Assembly: GCF_014154935.1 (NCBI RefSeq)
Contig: NZ_JACEHH010000021.1
Location: forward strand, 1 to 64,000
Reading direction: 5' to 3'
Length of the DNA stretch: 64,000 nt
Source of the DNA: Stieleria mannarensis
Lineage (GTDB): Bacteria > Planctomycetota > Planctomycetia > Pirellulales > Pirellulaceae
The notes under the pieces were generated by a model that was not told the DNA's origin, ran no database searches, and saw only the letters and a program-made list of their open reading frames with translations. A program made the translations under genes and the position numbers. Below are positions 49,574 to 57,690 of the stretch, one piece after another. How positions within the stretch are numbered: position 1 is the stretch's first letter; each line of letters begins with the position of its first letter.

Positions 49574-50902
49574 TTACCGAGCCGACTCCTTTAAAAACGC
49601 CGAGCGCCCCAGCGGACGCAGCGCCTGGTTCATTTGCCGATACGTCGCTTCGTCTTTAAACAGCCACAAAATCCGCGTGCGGGTGTTTTTCGGCTTGCTC
49701 GGCACCGGCGCATAACCGTCGGTGAAAACGACCAACCCGTCGTAGTCGCGGTTCTGGTCGATAAACTCCATCACCGGCGCGAAATTCGTTCCGCCGCGAC
49801 CGGTGACTTCAACGGAACTGCGGGCCCGACGTAGCGTGACCGGTTCACCGCGAATGTCCTCGTCGAACCAAATCACGTCGATCGATTCGACGCCGTAACG
49901 AAAGAAGTGGCTGATCACGGAAAAGCCCAGCCGTAGATCGCGGTGCCCCATCGATCCGGAGACGTCGACGGCAAACAACAACTTGGTCGTGAAGTCATAG
50001 CGGCTGCCCATTTGGGCGAAACCGTAGCGGCGACTCGGTTTCATCCGCGTCAGCCGGCGGCGGACCGACAGCACGCTTTGACGAAAGTTTCGCAGCACAC
50101 CGCGATAGTCCAACTTGGGATGCAGCGTCGCAAGCAACTGCTCTTTGGCCGCCCCGCCGACCGTGCCCCAGCCATCGGTCTCGGCGGCTTCGCGCACCGC
50201 GGCGTTGATCTCGTCGCGTTGAAGGTCATCGTTGTCCCACTGTCCCGTGTTTTCCATGCCGACCTGATCGGGGTCGCTGTAAGATTCCAGCGTGCTTGCG
50301 GCGCTCTGTTGCGGGATCGGCTGGTCGACTTGTGAATCGTCGTCTCGCGATTCGTCTGGCGTTTGATCCTCGGGGGGCTGCGATTGCTGTTGGTCGTCAC
50401 CGGACTCGGGGGCTGCATCGCAGGGAGATTGCTCAGGCTCGTCGTCGGGCGACTCTTCTTCCGCCGGTTCATCTTCGTTGGCCCGCTCGGCGAGTTCCCG
50501 GTAATAGAACTCGAAGTACTGGTCATCATAACGCTCGTCGCCAAACACCTCTCGGGCCCGCGGAATCGGCAGCTTGGTCCGCAGACACTCTTGGACGCTC
50601 AGATTGCTGGCCTGGTAGGACAACTCGGCCCTGGGCTGCTGCCTGCCGTAGGGATGTCCCAGCAGAATACGCATCGCTTCAAACCCCAACACCGACCGCA
50701 ACTGGTCGCGGCGCAGGGAACGGATGAAGTCGGGATTGAATTCGATCCTGCCATGCCCCACACGAATCGTCGCGATACCAACATGCTCGACAACATCGTG
50801 CATCGTCCAGGCGGCGAACAGCAACGGTTCGGTCAAAAACCAGCCTTCGACCACCTGAGTGATCCGCTCGCGCGACGTCGACTTGGCAAACGATCGACTC
50901 AT
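49574..50902 (-). CDS. VWA-domain protein paired with MoxR ATPase
   Basis: A 442-aa cytoplasmic protein. The N-terminal 140 residues (FGDERYDDQYFEFYYRELAE at the end) form a helical metallopeptidase-like region of the DUF2201 type. Residues about 145-225 are an acidic, Gln-rich low-complexity linker. The C-terminal VWA domain has an intact MIDAS: DVSGSMG, then GRGGTNF and FTDGYAP. VWA/MoxR pairs act as chaperones that assemble or activate other protein complexes with metal cofactors. Its ATG overlaps the stop of the MoxR gene by 4 bases. Confidence 0.9.
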   Translation of the reverse strand: MSRSFAKSTSRERITQVVEGWFLTEPLLFAAWTMHDVVEHVGIATIRVGHGRIEFNPDFIRSLRRDQLRSVLGFEAMRILLGHPYGRQQPRAELSYQASNLSVQECLRTKLPIPRAREVFGDERYDDQYFEFYYRELAERANEDEPAEEESPDDEPEQSPCDAAPESGDDQQQSQPPEDQTPDESRDDDSQVDQPIPQQSAASTLESYSDPDQVGMENTGQWDNDDLQRDEINAAVREAAETDGWGTVGGAAKEQLLATLHPKLDYRGVLRNFRQSVLSVRRRLTRMKPSRRYGFAQMGSRYDFTTKLLFAVDVSGSMGHRDLRLGFSVISHFFRYGVESIDVIWFDEDIRGEPVTLRRARSSVEVTGRGGTNFAPVMEFIDQNRDYDGLVVFTDGYAPVPSKPKNTRTRILWLFKDEATYRQMNQALRPLGRSAFLKESAR

Positions 50903-51987
50903 TCGATGCGGATCCCTTCCATGTAACCGGTCAACAACTCGGTCAATTCGATCGACTCGGAGATGAATTCCATCACGGATTCAAACTTGGGTTTGCCCAA
51001 CATCGAAACCAGATGGGCGACCGCTTCATCCAGCTTTCGCTTGCGCAGCAGATTTAGATAGCCCAATAAGCCCTTGCGAGCCTTTTCCTCGCGGTCGGCC
51101 GGGCATTTCCCACTGCTGATCCAAACCAAGACCTGTTCGTTGAGTAACAACAGCTCGCCCAGCGGCATCTTGCCGAGCGTCTTGCGGTGTTTACTTAGCT
51201 CCAACAGAACGTCGGCGGGGGAAACGGGCAGCGGCGTGGCCAGGCTGCGACGAAACGCGTTGGCGGCGGCCGAACCGACGATGCCGGCGACCAGTTTGAT
51301 GTGCATTCCCTCCAGACGCTCGATCGGTTCGATCAGTTTTGACACCCGCGCCCAGCCACGTCGATCGGGCGTCTTGGCCAGCCCCGAAAGCGGCTCGTCG
51401 GCTTCATTGCCGATCCCGTGTCCGTCTAAGAATGGAGGCTGTTTTTGAATGAAGCGGGTGATCCGCGAATCGACGTTCTCGCGTTCGGCCCACAACAACC
51501 AGTCTTCGACCGTCGGGGCAAACTCGTACAGGTTGAAGCGCGAAACCAACGCCGGGTCCAGGTCGGTCAGCTGGTACTCGTCGCCCTCGTTGACGGCCGA
51601 GACGATCACGCTGCCGGCGGGCAGCTTCTTGCCGGCGAGAGTTTTGTTGAGGGCCAATTCCATGACCGACTGCAAAATCTCGGGCCGCGCCCGATTGAGT
51701 TCATCCAGGAACAGCGCGATCGGCTGGCCATCGTGCGGCCACCAGAACGGCGGCAAAAACTCGCTGCGGCCGGTGTGTTCGTCCTTGTGAAGCAACCCGA
51801 TCAGATCCCCCGGGTCGCTCATCTGGCCCAAAAAGAACGGCACGACGGTCATCCCACGGCCGCGAAAGTGATCGGCGATGATCTGCGATTTTCCGATCCC
51901 ATGACGCCCCACCAGCATCACGTTCTGCTCGGCGGGCGTCAGTTCCAAAAGCTGAATCAATTCACGAGCGTCGACACGAACGGCCAA
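50899..51987 (-). CDS. MoxR-type AAA+ ATPase
   Basis: A 362-aa AAA+ ATPase. Walker A is VGRHGIGKSQ, Walker B is ALFLDELNRA, and sensor 1 lies in SVIVSAVNEGDEY; ALVSRFNLYEF supplies the Arg finger region. The C-terminal 130 residues are helical. It is the motor partner of the VWA protein whose start overlaps its stop (ATGA). The client complex is not encoded nearby. Confidence 0.92.
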   Translation of the reverse strand: MAVRVDARELIQLLELTPAEQNVMLVGRHGIGKSQIIADHFRGRGMTVVPFFLGQMSDPGDLIGLLHKDEHTGRSEFLPPFWWPHDGQPIALFLDELNRARPEILQSVMELALNKTLAGKKLPAGSVIVSAVNEGDEYQLTDLDPALVSRFNLYEFAPTVEDWLLWAERENVDSRITRFIQKQPPFLDGHGIGNEADEPLSGLAKTPDRRGWARVSKLIEPIERLEGMHIKLVAGIVGSAAANAFRRSLATPLPVSPADVLLELSKHRKTLGKMPLGELLLLNEQVLVWISSGKCPADREEKARKGLLGYLNLLRKRKLDEAVAHLVSMLGKPKFESVMEFISESIELTELLTGYMEGIRIE

Positions 51988-52034
51988 GGGGAGATCTCCA
52001 TCGGGATGAACAAATGCGGGCTATCGGGCAAACC

Positions 52035-52096
52035 TAGCTACCCTCGCCAGAAGGTGGGTCGGGTACGTTTCCCACGCTCTGGCGAGCGTTGCCACG
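52035..52096. repeat. Interspersed hairpin repeat, inverted copy
   Basis: TAGCTACCCTCGCCAGAAGG on the left and CCCACGCTCTGGCGAGCGTT on the right, the same two arms as at 4304-4409 and 49470-49534 with order reversed. It lies in the 270-bp gap between the divergent MoxR and Uma2 genes. Confidence 0.7.
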
Positions 52097-52257
52097 TCAA
52101 ACTCCGTAACGTCTGGTTTAGTGGGCTATACTGTACGCTTCGGGGCAACGTTTGTCGCAGGCCCTTTGGCATTGTGCGACGATCAGCCGATCGCCGCATC
52201 AACCGGTAGGAAAAATCCCTTCCAACGAAGAACCATCCCGACTGGGCACGACGCAAG

Positions 52258-52818
52258 ATGACCACGGCGCTGCATGTCACCGTTGATGAATTCGACACGA
52301 TGGTCGATCGTGGTGCGTTCGATCATTTGAATCGGAAAATCGAACTCATCCGAGGCAAATTGTACGAAATGAACCCTGCGGGACCATTGCATGACGACCT
52401 GATTACATTTTTGACCCATTGGTCCAGCGGCGTCCTCGCAGAAAAGCCGATGCTGGTGACGTCTCAGACGGGCCTCGGTCTCAATGCGTTGGAAAGTCGC
52501 CCCGAGCCGGATTTGCTGTGGATCGACAAGAAACGTTACCGTGATCGCCATCCGTCGGCGTCCAACGTCCACCTCGCGATCGAGGTTTCTGACAGCAGTC
52601 TCCAATACGATCTGCAATTAAAAGCCCAACTGTACGCAGAAGCCGAGATATTGGAGTATTGGATTGTCGACGCGAAGTCGTCCTGCATTCATGTGTACCG
52701 ACATCCCGTCGGTGGGCGTTACAGCGACCTGAACGTGGCCCATTGCGGCGATCAGATTTCTGCCCTCGCCGCTCCCGACGCGATGCTGGACGTCCGCGAA
52801 CTGTTCGAAGGCGACTGA
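52258..52818 (+). CDS. Uma2-family (DUF820) putative endonuclease
   Basis: A 186-aa protein of the Uma2 family, a PD-(D/E)xK nuclease fold abundant in cyanobacteria and planctomycetes. Visible motifs: EPDLLWIDKK with the catalytic Asp, HLAIEVSDSS giving the ExV element, and DLQLKAQLYAEAEILEYWIV with the following Lys. The normal length is kept. The biological role of the family is unknown. It stands alone and converges with the next gene. Confidence 0.9.
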   Translation: MTTALHVTVDEFDTMVDRGAFDHLNRKIELIRGKLYEMNPAGPLHDDLITFLTHWSSGVLAEKPMLVTSQTGLGLNALESRPEPDLLWIDKKRYRDRHPSASNVHLAIEVSDSSLQYDLQLKAQLYAEAEILEYWIVDAKSSCIHVYRHPVGGRYSDLNVAHCGDQISALAAPDAMLDVRELFEGD

Positions 52819-52835
52819 GCCTGGCCACTGCGCCT

Positions 52836-53543
52836 TCACAGCGTCTCGTGCTCGATCCAGGTCACATCCCAGGGCAACCGTCCGACCGGCATGATTTTGA
52901 AACGCAACCCTTCGGCGTACAGTTCGCGCAAGGATTGGATGGTCACCCGCAGCTTGGGCAACATCTTTTCGAACTGCTTGAAGGGCACGCTGATTTCCAT
53001 CAAGTCTTGTTTCGACAATTTGACGAACAGTTTTAATTTGACGGTGTCGCCGCTGGTCGCAAAGTCAAACTTCTCCTCCTTGGCCAACTTCTTGACCTGG
53101 GCGATGATCGCCTTGGATTTGAACTCGCGGACCTTTTCGCGTTTCTTCGCACCGGCCTCGCGACGGGCATAGCGTTCCAGCACATGCCGGACGAAGGTCT
53201 TGATTTCGTCGATGTCGCTGACCGGCGCGCTGTGCTGGCTCTCGCGGAATCGATACGAATGGATCGTCAATCGACTCTCGCTGTCATATTCCAACCGCAG
53301 TTCGTCGCTGCGCCAGTATTGTCCGGCCATGTTCGGTTCCGGGATCGTGAACCGGCAAAGCGTCCGCGAGCGTGAATCCTTGTCACCGGGATGCTGGGTG
53401 ACGTGCACCCCGTCGATCTGGCCGACCAGCGTCTGCCAGTGCTTCGACTCTTGCAACAACTTGGCGCGGTCGACGACAATCGGCGACTGACCGGAAAAGT
53501 CTTCGCGAAACAGTTTTCGAATTGAGGGCGGTGGCAATTTCAT
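52836..53543 (-). CDS. Conserved protein of unknown function
   Basis: A 235-aa cytoplasmic protein; ATG 53543 gives MKLPPPSIRKLFREDFSGQS. There are no membrane segments or cysteine motifs. A charged Lys/Arg/Glu stretch about residues 130-160 (YARREAGAKKREKVREFKSK) suggests a helix, possibly nucleic-acid or protein binding. The C-terminal part alternates strands. I do not recognise the family. It is divergent from the alpha/beta hydrolase gene. Confidence 0.7.
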   Translation of the reverse strand: MKLPPPSIRKLFREDFSGQSPIVVDRAKLLQESKHWQTLVGQIDGVHVTQHPGDKDSRSRTLCRFTIPEPNMAGQYWRSDELRLEYDSESRLTIHSYRFRESQHSAPVSDIDEIKTFVRHVLERYARREAGAKKREKVREFKSKAIIAQVKKLAKEEKFDFATSGDTVKLKLFVKLSKQDLMEISVPFKQFEKMLPKLRVTIQSLRELYAEGLRFKIMPVGRLPWDVTWIEHETL

Positions 53544-53632
53544 CCGCGGTATCCTACGAAATCCACTCGCTGTTGCACACGACGGCCGTCCGCCGACTTC
53601 CAAGCGGGGTCAAAAACGGCGACACTACGCCG

Positions 53633-54544
53633 ATGAGCGAACTATCAGATCAATTTGATGCCCCGGTGAAGCGTTTCGAGGTCGGGGGGCATGCGATGGC
53701 CTACCGTGACGTCGGACCGACGGCGGCTGGCCAGTCGGACGTGACCGAGGCGCCGCGACCGACGATCCTGTGCGTGCACGGAAACCCGACCTGGAGCTAC
53801 TATTACCGAGGCGTGGCCCAGCGATTCGGCGCGGACCATCGGGTGATCGCGGTCGACCATATCGGTTGCGGCCACAGCGACAAACCGAGCCAAAGTGAGT
53901 TCGCGTACACCCTGGCCAATCACCAATCCAATCTGGTCGCGTTGATCGAACACTTGGACCTGTCCGATGTCGTGCTGCTGGCGCACGACTGGGGCGGTGC
54001 GATCGGGTTGGGGGCCGTGGTCCGCTGCAAGCCGCGGTTTCGAGGCATCATGCTGCTCAACACCGCCGCCTTTCCGCCGCCGTATGTCCCCTGGCGGATC
54101 GCTGCGTGCCGGATTCCCGTCTTGGGCACGCTCGGCGTCCGCGGCGTGAACCTGTTCGCCCGAGCCGCGATCACGATGGCGATGAGCCGCAATCGGATGC
54201 GTCCGGCGGTCGCCGAGAATCTGCTGAAGCCCTACGACAGTTGGACCAACCGAGTGGCGATCGATGCCTTCGTTCGCGACATCCCGTTTTCCAAAGCGGC
54301 GCCGACCTATCAAACGTTGGTCGACCTGGAGAACGCCTTGCCGTCGTTGGCCGATCTGTCCTCGCTGTTGGTCTGGGGGATGAAAGACTGGTGTTTCCGC
54401 CCCGAATGCTTACGACGATTTCAATCCGTCTGGCCGTCGGCAACCAGCGTCGAAATCGACGACGCGGGACACTATGTCATCGAAGACGCACCCGCCGAAA
54501 CGCTCGATGCGATCGGGCAATTCTTGAAGGACAGGATCCGATGA
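53633..54544 (+). CDS. Alpha/beta hydrolase, haloalkane dehalogenase/OleB-like
   Basis: A 303-aa alpha/beta hydrolase; ATG 53633 gives MSELSDQFDAPVKRFEVGGH. The oxyanion segment is CVHGNPTWSYYYR. The nucleophile elbow is AHDWGGA with Asp119 followed by Trp, the pattern of haloalkane dehalogenases and of the beta-lactone decarboxylase OleB, and the catalytic His is His280 in DDAGHYV. Both families share HGNPTWS. No oleA, oleC or oleD gene lies nearby, so an olefin role is not supported by context. Its TGA overlaps the ATG of the CitG-like gene. Confidence 0.85.
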   Translation: MSELSDQFDAPVKRFEVGGHAMAYRDVGPTAAGQSDVTEAPRPTILCVHGNPTWSYYYRGVAQRFGADHRVIAVDHIGCGHSDKPSQSEFAYTLANHQSNLVALIEHLDLSDVVLLAHDWGGAIGLGAVVRCKPRFRGIMLLNTAAFPPPYVPWRIAACRIPVLGTLGVRGVNLFARAAITMAMSRNRMRPAVAENLLKPYDSWTNRVAIDAFVRDIPFSKAAPTYQTLVDLENALPSLADLSSLLVWGMKDWCFRPECLRRFQSVWPSATSVEIDDAGHYVIEDAPAETLDAIGQFLKDRIR

Positions 54545-55416
54545 CCGGCGGCTTGGAAGCCCTCCGCCGGGCCTGCACTTGCCCGGCCGACGCGATCCGC
54601 TGGGCATGCGTCCTGGAAGCGACCGCGCCCAAGGCCGGTAACGTGTCTCCGGGACGCGATTTTGAGGACCTGGCCTACCTGGACTTCATCACCGCGGCGG
54701 AATTGGCCGCGGCGGCGTTTGATCCCCGCCCGGCATCGTTCAGCCACGGCGTGCTGGAGGCGTGCAGCAAGACGGCCGAGCGACTCGGAACGAATGTCAA
54801 CTTGGGGATCTTGCTGTTGCTGGGTCCGCTGGTTCAGACCGACGCCGCCGATGGTGAATTGCCGCTGAACCGTGCCCAGTGGCGCGAGCGTGTGGGCACG
54901 TGCCTGGACACGCTGACGGCCGAGGATTCGGATCGCTTGTACGCCGCGATCAATGTCGCCGCACCGGGTGGGATGGGGCAGTCTGATGAGATGGATTTGA
55001 GTGGCCCGCCGCCGGAAGATTTTTTGGCGGCGATGCGGCATGCCGCGTCACGCGATCGGATCGCAAAGAACTACGCGGACGCCTTCGCGGATTTCTTTCA
55101 TCACGTCGTGCCGCTGGTCCACCAAAGTCTGCTCGATGAAGGCGACTGGATGAGCGGACTGGCGCTGGCCCACCTGCGGTTGCTTGCGGCGGACCCCGAT
55201 ACCTTGATCGCGCGAAAATTCGGCGGTGAGGTGGCCCGCGAGGTCCAGCGCCGGGCCCGGTTTGATCACCGCGACGGGGAGCAATGCGAGGCCTTCGATC
55301 GCTACTTGCGAACCGGTACACTTGATCTGCGGGGACAATCCTCTCGGATCAATCCCGGCACCACCGCCGACCTGATCGCCGCAGCGGTCTACGTGTTGTT
55401 GCGCGAAGCGGTGTAG
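54541..55416 (+). CDS. CitG-like triphosphoribosyl-dephospho-CoA synthase family protein
   Basis: A 291-aa protein of the CitG/MdcB family, recognised by LEATAPKAGNVSPGRDFEDL (the KPGNVxxxxxxxD motif), INVAAPGGMGQSDEMDLSG and SSRINPGTTADLIAAAVYVL. Classical CitG makes the prosthetic group of citrate lyase, but no lyase genes are here. Planctomycetes and methylotrophs carry homologues associated with tetrahydromethanopterin-linked C1 metabolism, which fits the DHPS-like gene at 18295-19716 and the pterin enzyme downstream; this is inference. It overlaps the hydrolase gene by 4 bases. Confidence 0.85.
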   Translation: MTGGLEALRRACTCPADAIRWACVLEATAPKAGNVSPGRDFEDLAYLDFITAAELAAAAFDPRPASFSHGVLEACSKTAERLGTNVNLGILLLLGPLVQTDAADGELPLNRAQWRERVGTCLDTLTAEDSDRLYAAINVAAPGGMGQSDEMDLSGPPPEDFLAAMRHAASRDRIAKNYADAFADFFHHVVPLVHQSLLDEGDWMSGLALAHLRLLAADPDTLIARKFGGEVAREVQRRARFDHRDGEQCEAFDRYLRTGTLDLRGQSSRINPGTTADLIAAAVYVLLREAV

Positions 55417-55466
55417 CGGAAGTCGCTAGTGGTCCGCTGCAGCATCGTTTTCGATTTGGCTGGAAA

Positions 55467-55540
55467 GTCGCCGTCCTCTCCGAGGTCGGCGCATGGCAAA
55501 GCTTCGCTTTGTGGGCGCCGAGTTCGGAGAACACGGCGAC
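55467..55540 (+). repeat. 75-bp palindromic interspersed repeat, copy 2
   Basis: Arms GTCGCCGTCCTCTCCGAGGT and its imperfect complement, with AAAGCTTCGCTTT in the middle. It is nearly identical to the reverse complement of 25667-25741. It runs directly into the heptamer array. Confidence 0.85.
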
Positions 55541-55595
55541 ACTCCCAACTCCCAACTCCCAACTCCCAACTCCCAACTCCCAACTCCCAACTCCC
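55541..55595. repeat. Heptamer tandem repeat (CTCCCAA)n at a start codon, about 8 copies
   Basis: A perfect 7-bp repeat that ends with CTCCC directly before ATG 55596, replacing any normal ribosome-binding site. Same heptamer as 15485-15590. Confidence 0.93.
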
Positions 55596-56090
55596 ATGCC
55601 TCAGCCCACCTTCCGAGTCGACGTCAGCAAGGAGCAGTTCGTGTTTTCAGCGGCGCACTTCATCACCTTTGCCGGCGACATCTGCGAACGCATCCACGGC
55701 CACAACTACGGCGTCCGTGCCTCGGTGGAAGGCCCGTTGGACGAGAACCGCTACGTGGTGGACTTCATCGCGCTGCGTGACGCGGTGTTGGAGCAGACCC
55801 AGACGCTCGACCACCATGTGATTTTGCCGCGGGATCACGCCGAGATTAAAATCCGCAGCGATGACCACGAGACGACCGCCAAGTTCCGTGACCGCCGCTG
55901 GGTGTTCCCGAATGAGGACTGCGTGATCTTGCCGGTGGTCAACACCACGGCCGAAGAGATCGCGCGGGTGATCGCCGAGCGGGTGCGGGCGAAAACGAAA
56001 CCACAATTTGGCGACGCGCTTGACTGGATCGAGGTCGCCGTGGATGAAAACCAAGGCCAATGGGGCGTGTGTCGGTTGCCGTGGGAGTAA
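55596..56090 (+). CDS. queD: 6-pyruvoyl-tetrahydropterin synthase/QueD family protein
   Basis: A 164-aa pterin enzyme. ATG 55596 gives [20 protein letters not shown]; the frame is open further up only through the heptamer array. The zinc ligands are His21 (SAAHF), His34 and His36 (HGHNY), with Cys30 four residues before His34 as in Que[10 protein letters not shown] holds the second active-site His. It acts on dihydroneopterin triphosphate, for queuosine or for a methanopterin-type pterin. The preceding CitG-like gene makes the second option plausible. Confidence 0.88.
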   Translation: MPQPTFRVDVSKEQFVFSAAHFITFAGDICERIHGHNYGVRASVEGPLDENRYVVDFIALRDAVLEQTQTLDHHVILPRDHAEIKIRSDDHETTAKFRDRRWVFPNEDCVILPVVNTTAEEIARVIAERVRAKTKPQFGDALDWIEVAVDENQGQWGVCRLPWE

Positions 56091-56123
56091 CACCGATTCG
56101 GGACGCAAGCCGCGAGAATCACA

Positions 56124-56426
56124 ATGACAATCAAGATGCTGTTCTTGTTAACTGTCATGTTTGCCTTCGCGTTCTTCAGTATCGGATTCGTCAATCTGCG
56201 GGCCAGTGATCACCTTCTCATCCCTCCCAGACTTCAGATTTCCATCTTTCTGGCGTTTCAGTTTGTGTGGCTGGCAGCGAACACGTACTTCGTCACACTC
56301 TTGCAGGAGGCGTGGAAAACGCCACCCGGAGCGGCACGCCACCTGTTGCGGGCCGCTGCCGTCGTCTCCTGTGTGACACAGTTTTTTCTTGTTTGCTTGA
56401 TCACCCCAACGCTCGCACAGTATTGA
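56124..56426 (+). CDS. Small membrane protein, function unknown
   Basis: A 100-aa protein with three hydrophobic stretches: MLFLLTVMFAFAFFSIGFV at the start, ISIFLAFQFVWLAANTYFVT in the middle and VVSCVTQFFLVCLITP near the end. It lies 33 bp after the QueD-like gene, same strand, and could be co-transcribed. No known family is recognised. Confidence 0.6.
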   Translation: MTIKMLFLLTVMFAFAFFSIGFVNLRASDHLLIPPRLQISIFLAFQFVWLAANTYFVTLLQEAWKTPPGAARHLLRAAAVVSCVTQFFLVCLITPTLAQY

Positions 56427-56955
56427 CCGGTGATGTCCGAAACCGTGTTTGGCACCTGATTCTCTCTCATTGGTCGTGGGGTATTGGTGGTCCGACTGAA
56501 TTGCGTTTCGTCCGGGCTACAGTGAGTGCTCGGTTCGCCAAAGGCGATACACACCCGTAGCCTGGGGAGAGCCCGGATGAGCCACAGCGAATCCGGGCGT
56601 ATCCCCAGGTCCCCGATCCACGGAACAGACTCCCCCAGCGTCCGGGCGGCGGCAAAGCCGCCGCCCGGACGCTGGGGGAATGGGGGACGTTATTTTTTCC
56701 TGGGGTTGCGGGTGTGCATGCCCGTTGGGCAAGTCCAGCGTCACTATGGTTTAATGAAAGGGGACAGCGGACTTGTTGTACGACGTCCTTCCCTGGTCGT
56801 TGTACAAAGTCTTATGGACGAAGGCGTGGCAGGACAATGGCCCCCGTAAAACCGTAGTCCAAAGCACGCCGCCGACACACAGTTCAACTCGTCGGACTAC
56901 AAATTCCATTTTCGTTGAACCAAGACGATTCCAAAGCCTTAGCGGAGCAATCTCC
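56427..56955. other. Repeat-containing intergenic region
   Basis: Holds composite element copy C (56530-56680) and then about 275 bp without recognised elements; 56740-56955 has more AT than its surroundings and probably contains the promoter of the small secreted protein. Confidence 0.45.
56530..56680. repeat. Composite palindromic intergenic element, copy C
   Basis: Same three-part design as 20968-21118: GTTCGCCAAAGGCGAT, then CCTGGGGAGAGCCCGGATGA with its right half ending ATCCCCAGG, then a perfect 23-bp palindrome (56631-56679) with AAA loop and core GGCGGCAAAGCCGCC. The outer stem of the palindrome (TCCCCCAGCGTCCGG side) differs from copy A but pairs perfectly. Confidence 0.82.
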
Positions 56956-57249
56956 ATGCGTCTTGTCCTCGCCTTTGTCTTTTGCCTAAGCTGTTCTTTC
57001 CCCGCTTACGCAAGGCTGGATCCGGCAGCCGATCCACTGGAATTGCGAGGGTTGCTTCCTTATGAGCTGTATTTTCCACTTCGAATTGAGAAGACAGATG
57101 TGGAGCGGTTGCTACGAATTCAACGACAACAGATTGAAGCAACCGAACGCCATAATCGGATACGACAGCTCAGGGAACGATTTGAGCGACTCAAGAAACG
57201 GTGCAGGAGAACTCCGGACGCTCTGTATTTCGAACCCCTTCGAAGTTGA
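56956..57249 (+). CDS. Small secreted protein, function unknown
   Basis: A 97-aa protein; ATG 56956 begins a signal peptide (MRLVLAFVFCLSCSFPAYA). The mature 78 residues form a charged, Arg-rich helix (VERLLRIQRQQIEATERHNR, then IRQLRERFERLKKRCRR), perhaps a coiled coil. No known family. The longer frame upstream lacks protein character. Confidence 0.55.
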   Translation: MRLVLAFVFCLSCSFPAYARLDPAADPLELRGLLPYELYFPLRIEKTDVERLLRIQRQQIEATERHNRIRQLRERFERLKKRCRRTPDALYFEPLRS

Positions 57250-57337
57250 TACATAAGGCCGCCTGCCGAGTACAAGTGTTATTTCTCCGGACTCGTCTCC
57301 CGTTCGATACTCTACGGTGGACACAAGGCCGAGTGAT

Positions 57338-57484
57338 TCAGTTGACCGGGTCCGACAGCAGGACGGTCATCTGTTTTCCGACGGCTTCGGCATAGCGTTC
57401 CAAGGTTGCCAAGGTGGGATTGGCGTCTTCGTAATTTCCCAACCGCGACCGTGCGGCGCGGTCGATTCCCGTCCGCTCGCCCAT
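57338..57484 (-). pseudogene. Remnant of an XRE/HigA-type helix-turn-helix regulator
   Basis: The frame encodes GERTGIDRAARSRLGNYEDA followed by NPTLATLERYAEAVGKQMTV, which matches the second half of an XRE-family DNA-binding domain (recognition helix, then the NPTLxTLxRYAxAxG segment of HigA-like antitoxins) up to a stop. The first helices are missing: upstream of 57484 the sequence is unrelated and contains a GGCAGAATGAT element at 57532-57559. It is most likely a truncated gene. Confidence 0.6.
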
Positions 57485-57531
57485 TCGATGGGGAAATTTT
57501 CCTACCTCCCCACACCTGCCGGCGAGAGTTG

Positions 57532-57559
57532 GCAGAATGATACGGGGCAGAATGATGGA
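57532..57559 (+). repeat. Interspersed GGCAGAATGAT element, copy 3
   Basis: Double 11-mer with ACGG spacer, as at 549-576 and 15392-15420. It lies where the missing 5' part of the HTH gene remnant would be expected. Confidence 0.55.
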
Positions 57560-57690
57560 ATGCCCGATGACTGGTCTCACCCGAAGCCTGACGCCAAACG
57601 GCTGATCCCATCTGAGTGCGGGAGGCATTGAGAGAACTTGCGTGCGGCCCTGGCGGCGCGTTGTTCACCACGCTCGCCCTGACACGCATT

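Noticed and set aside
53633-54544. Olefin (ole) biosynthesis locus
   Set aside because: Only one OleB-like gene is present; neighbours are not OleA, OleC or OleD.
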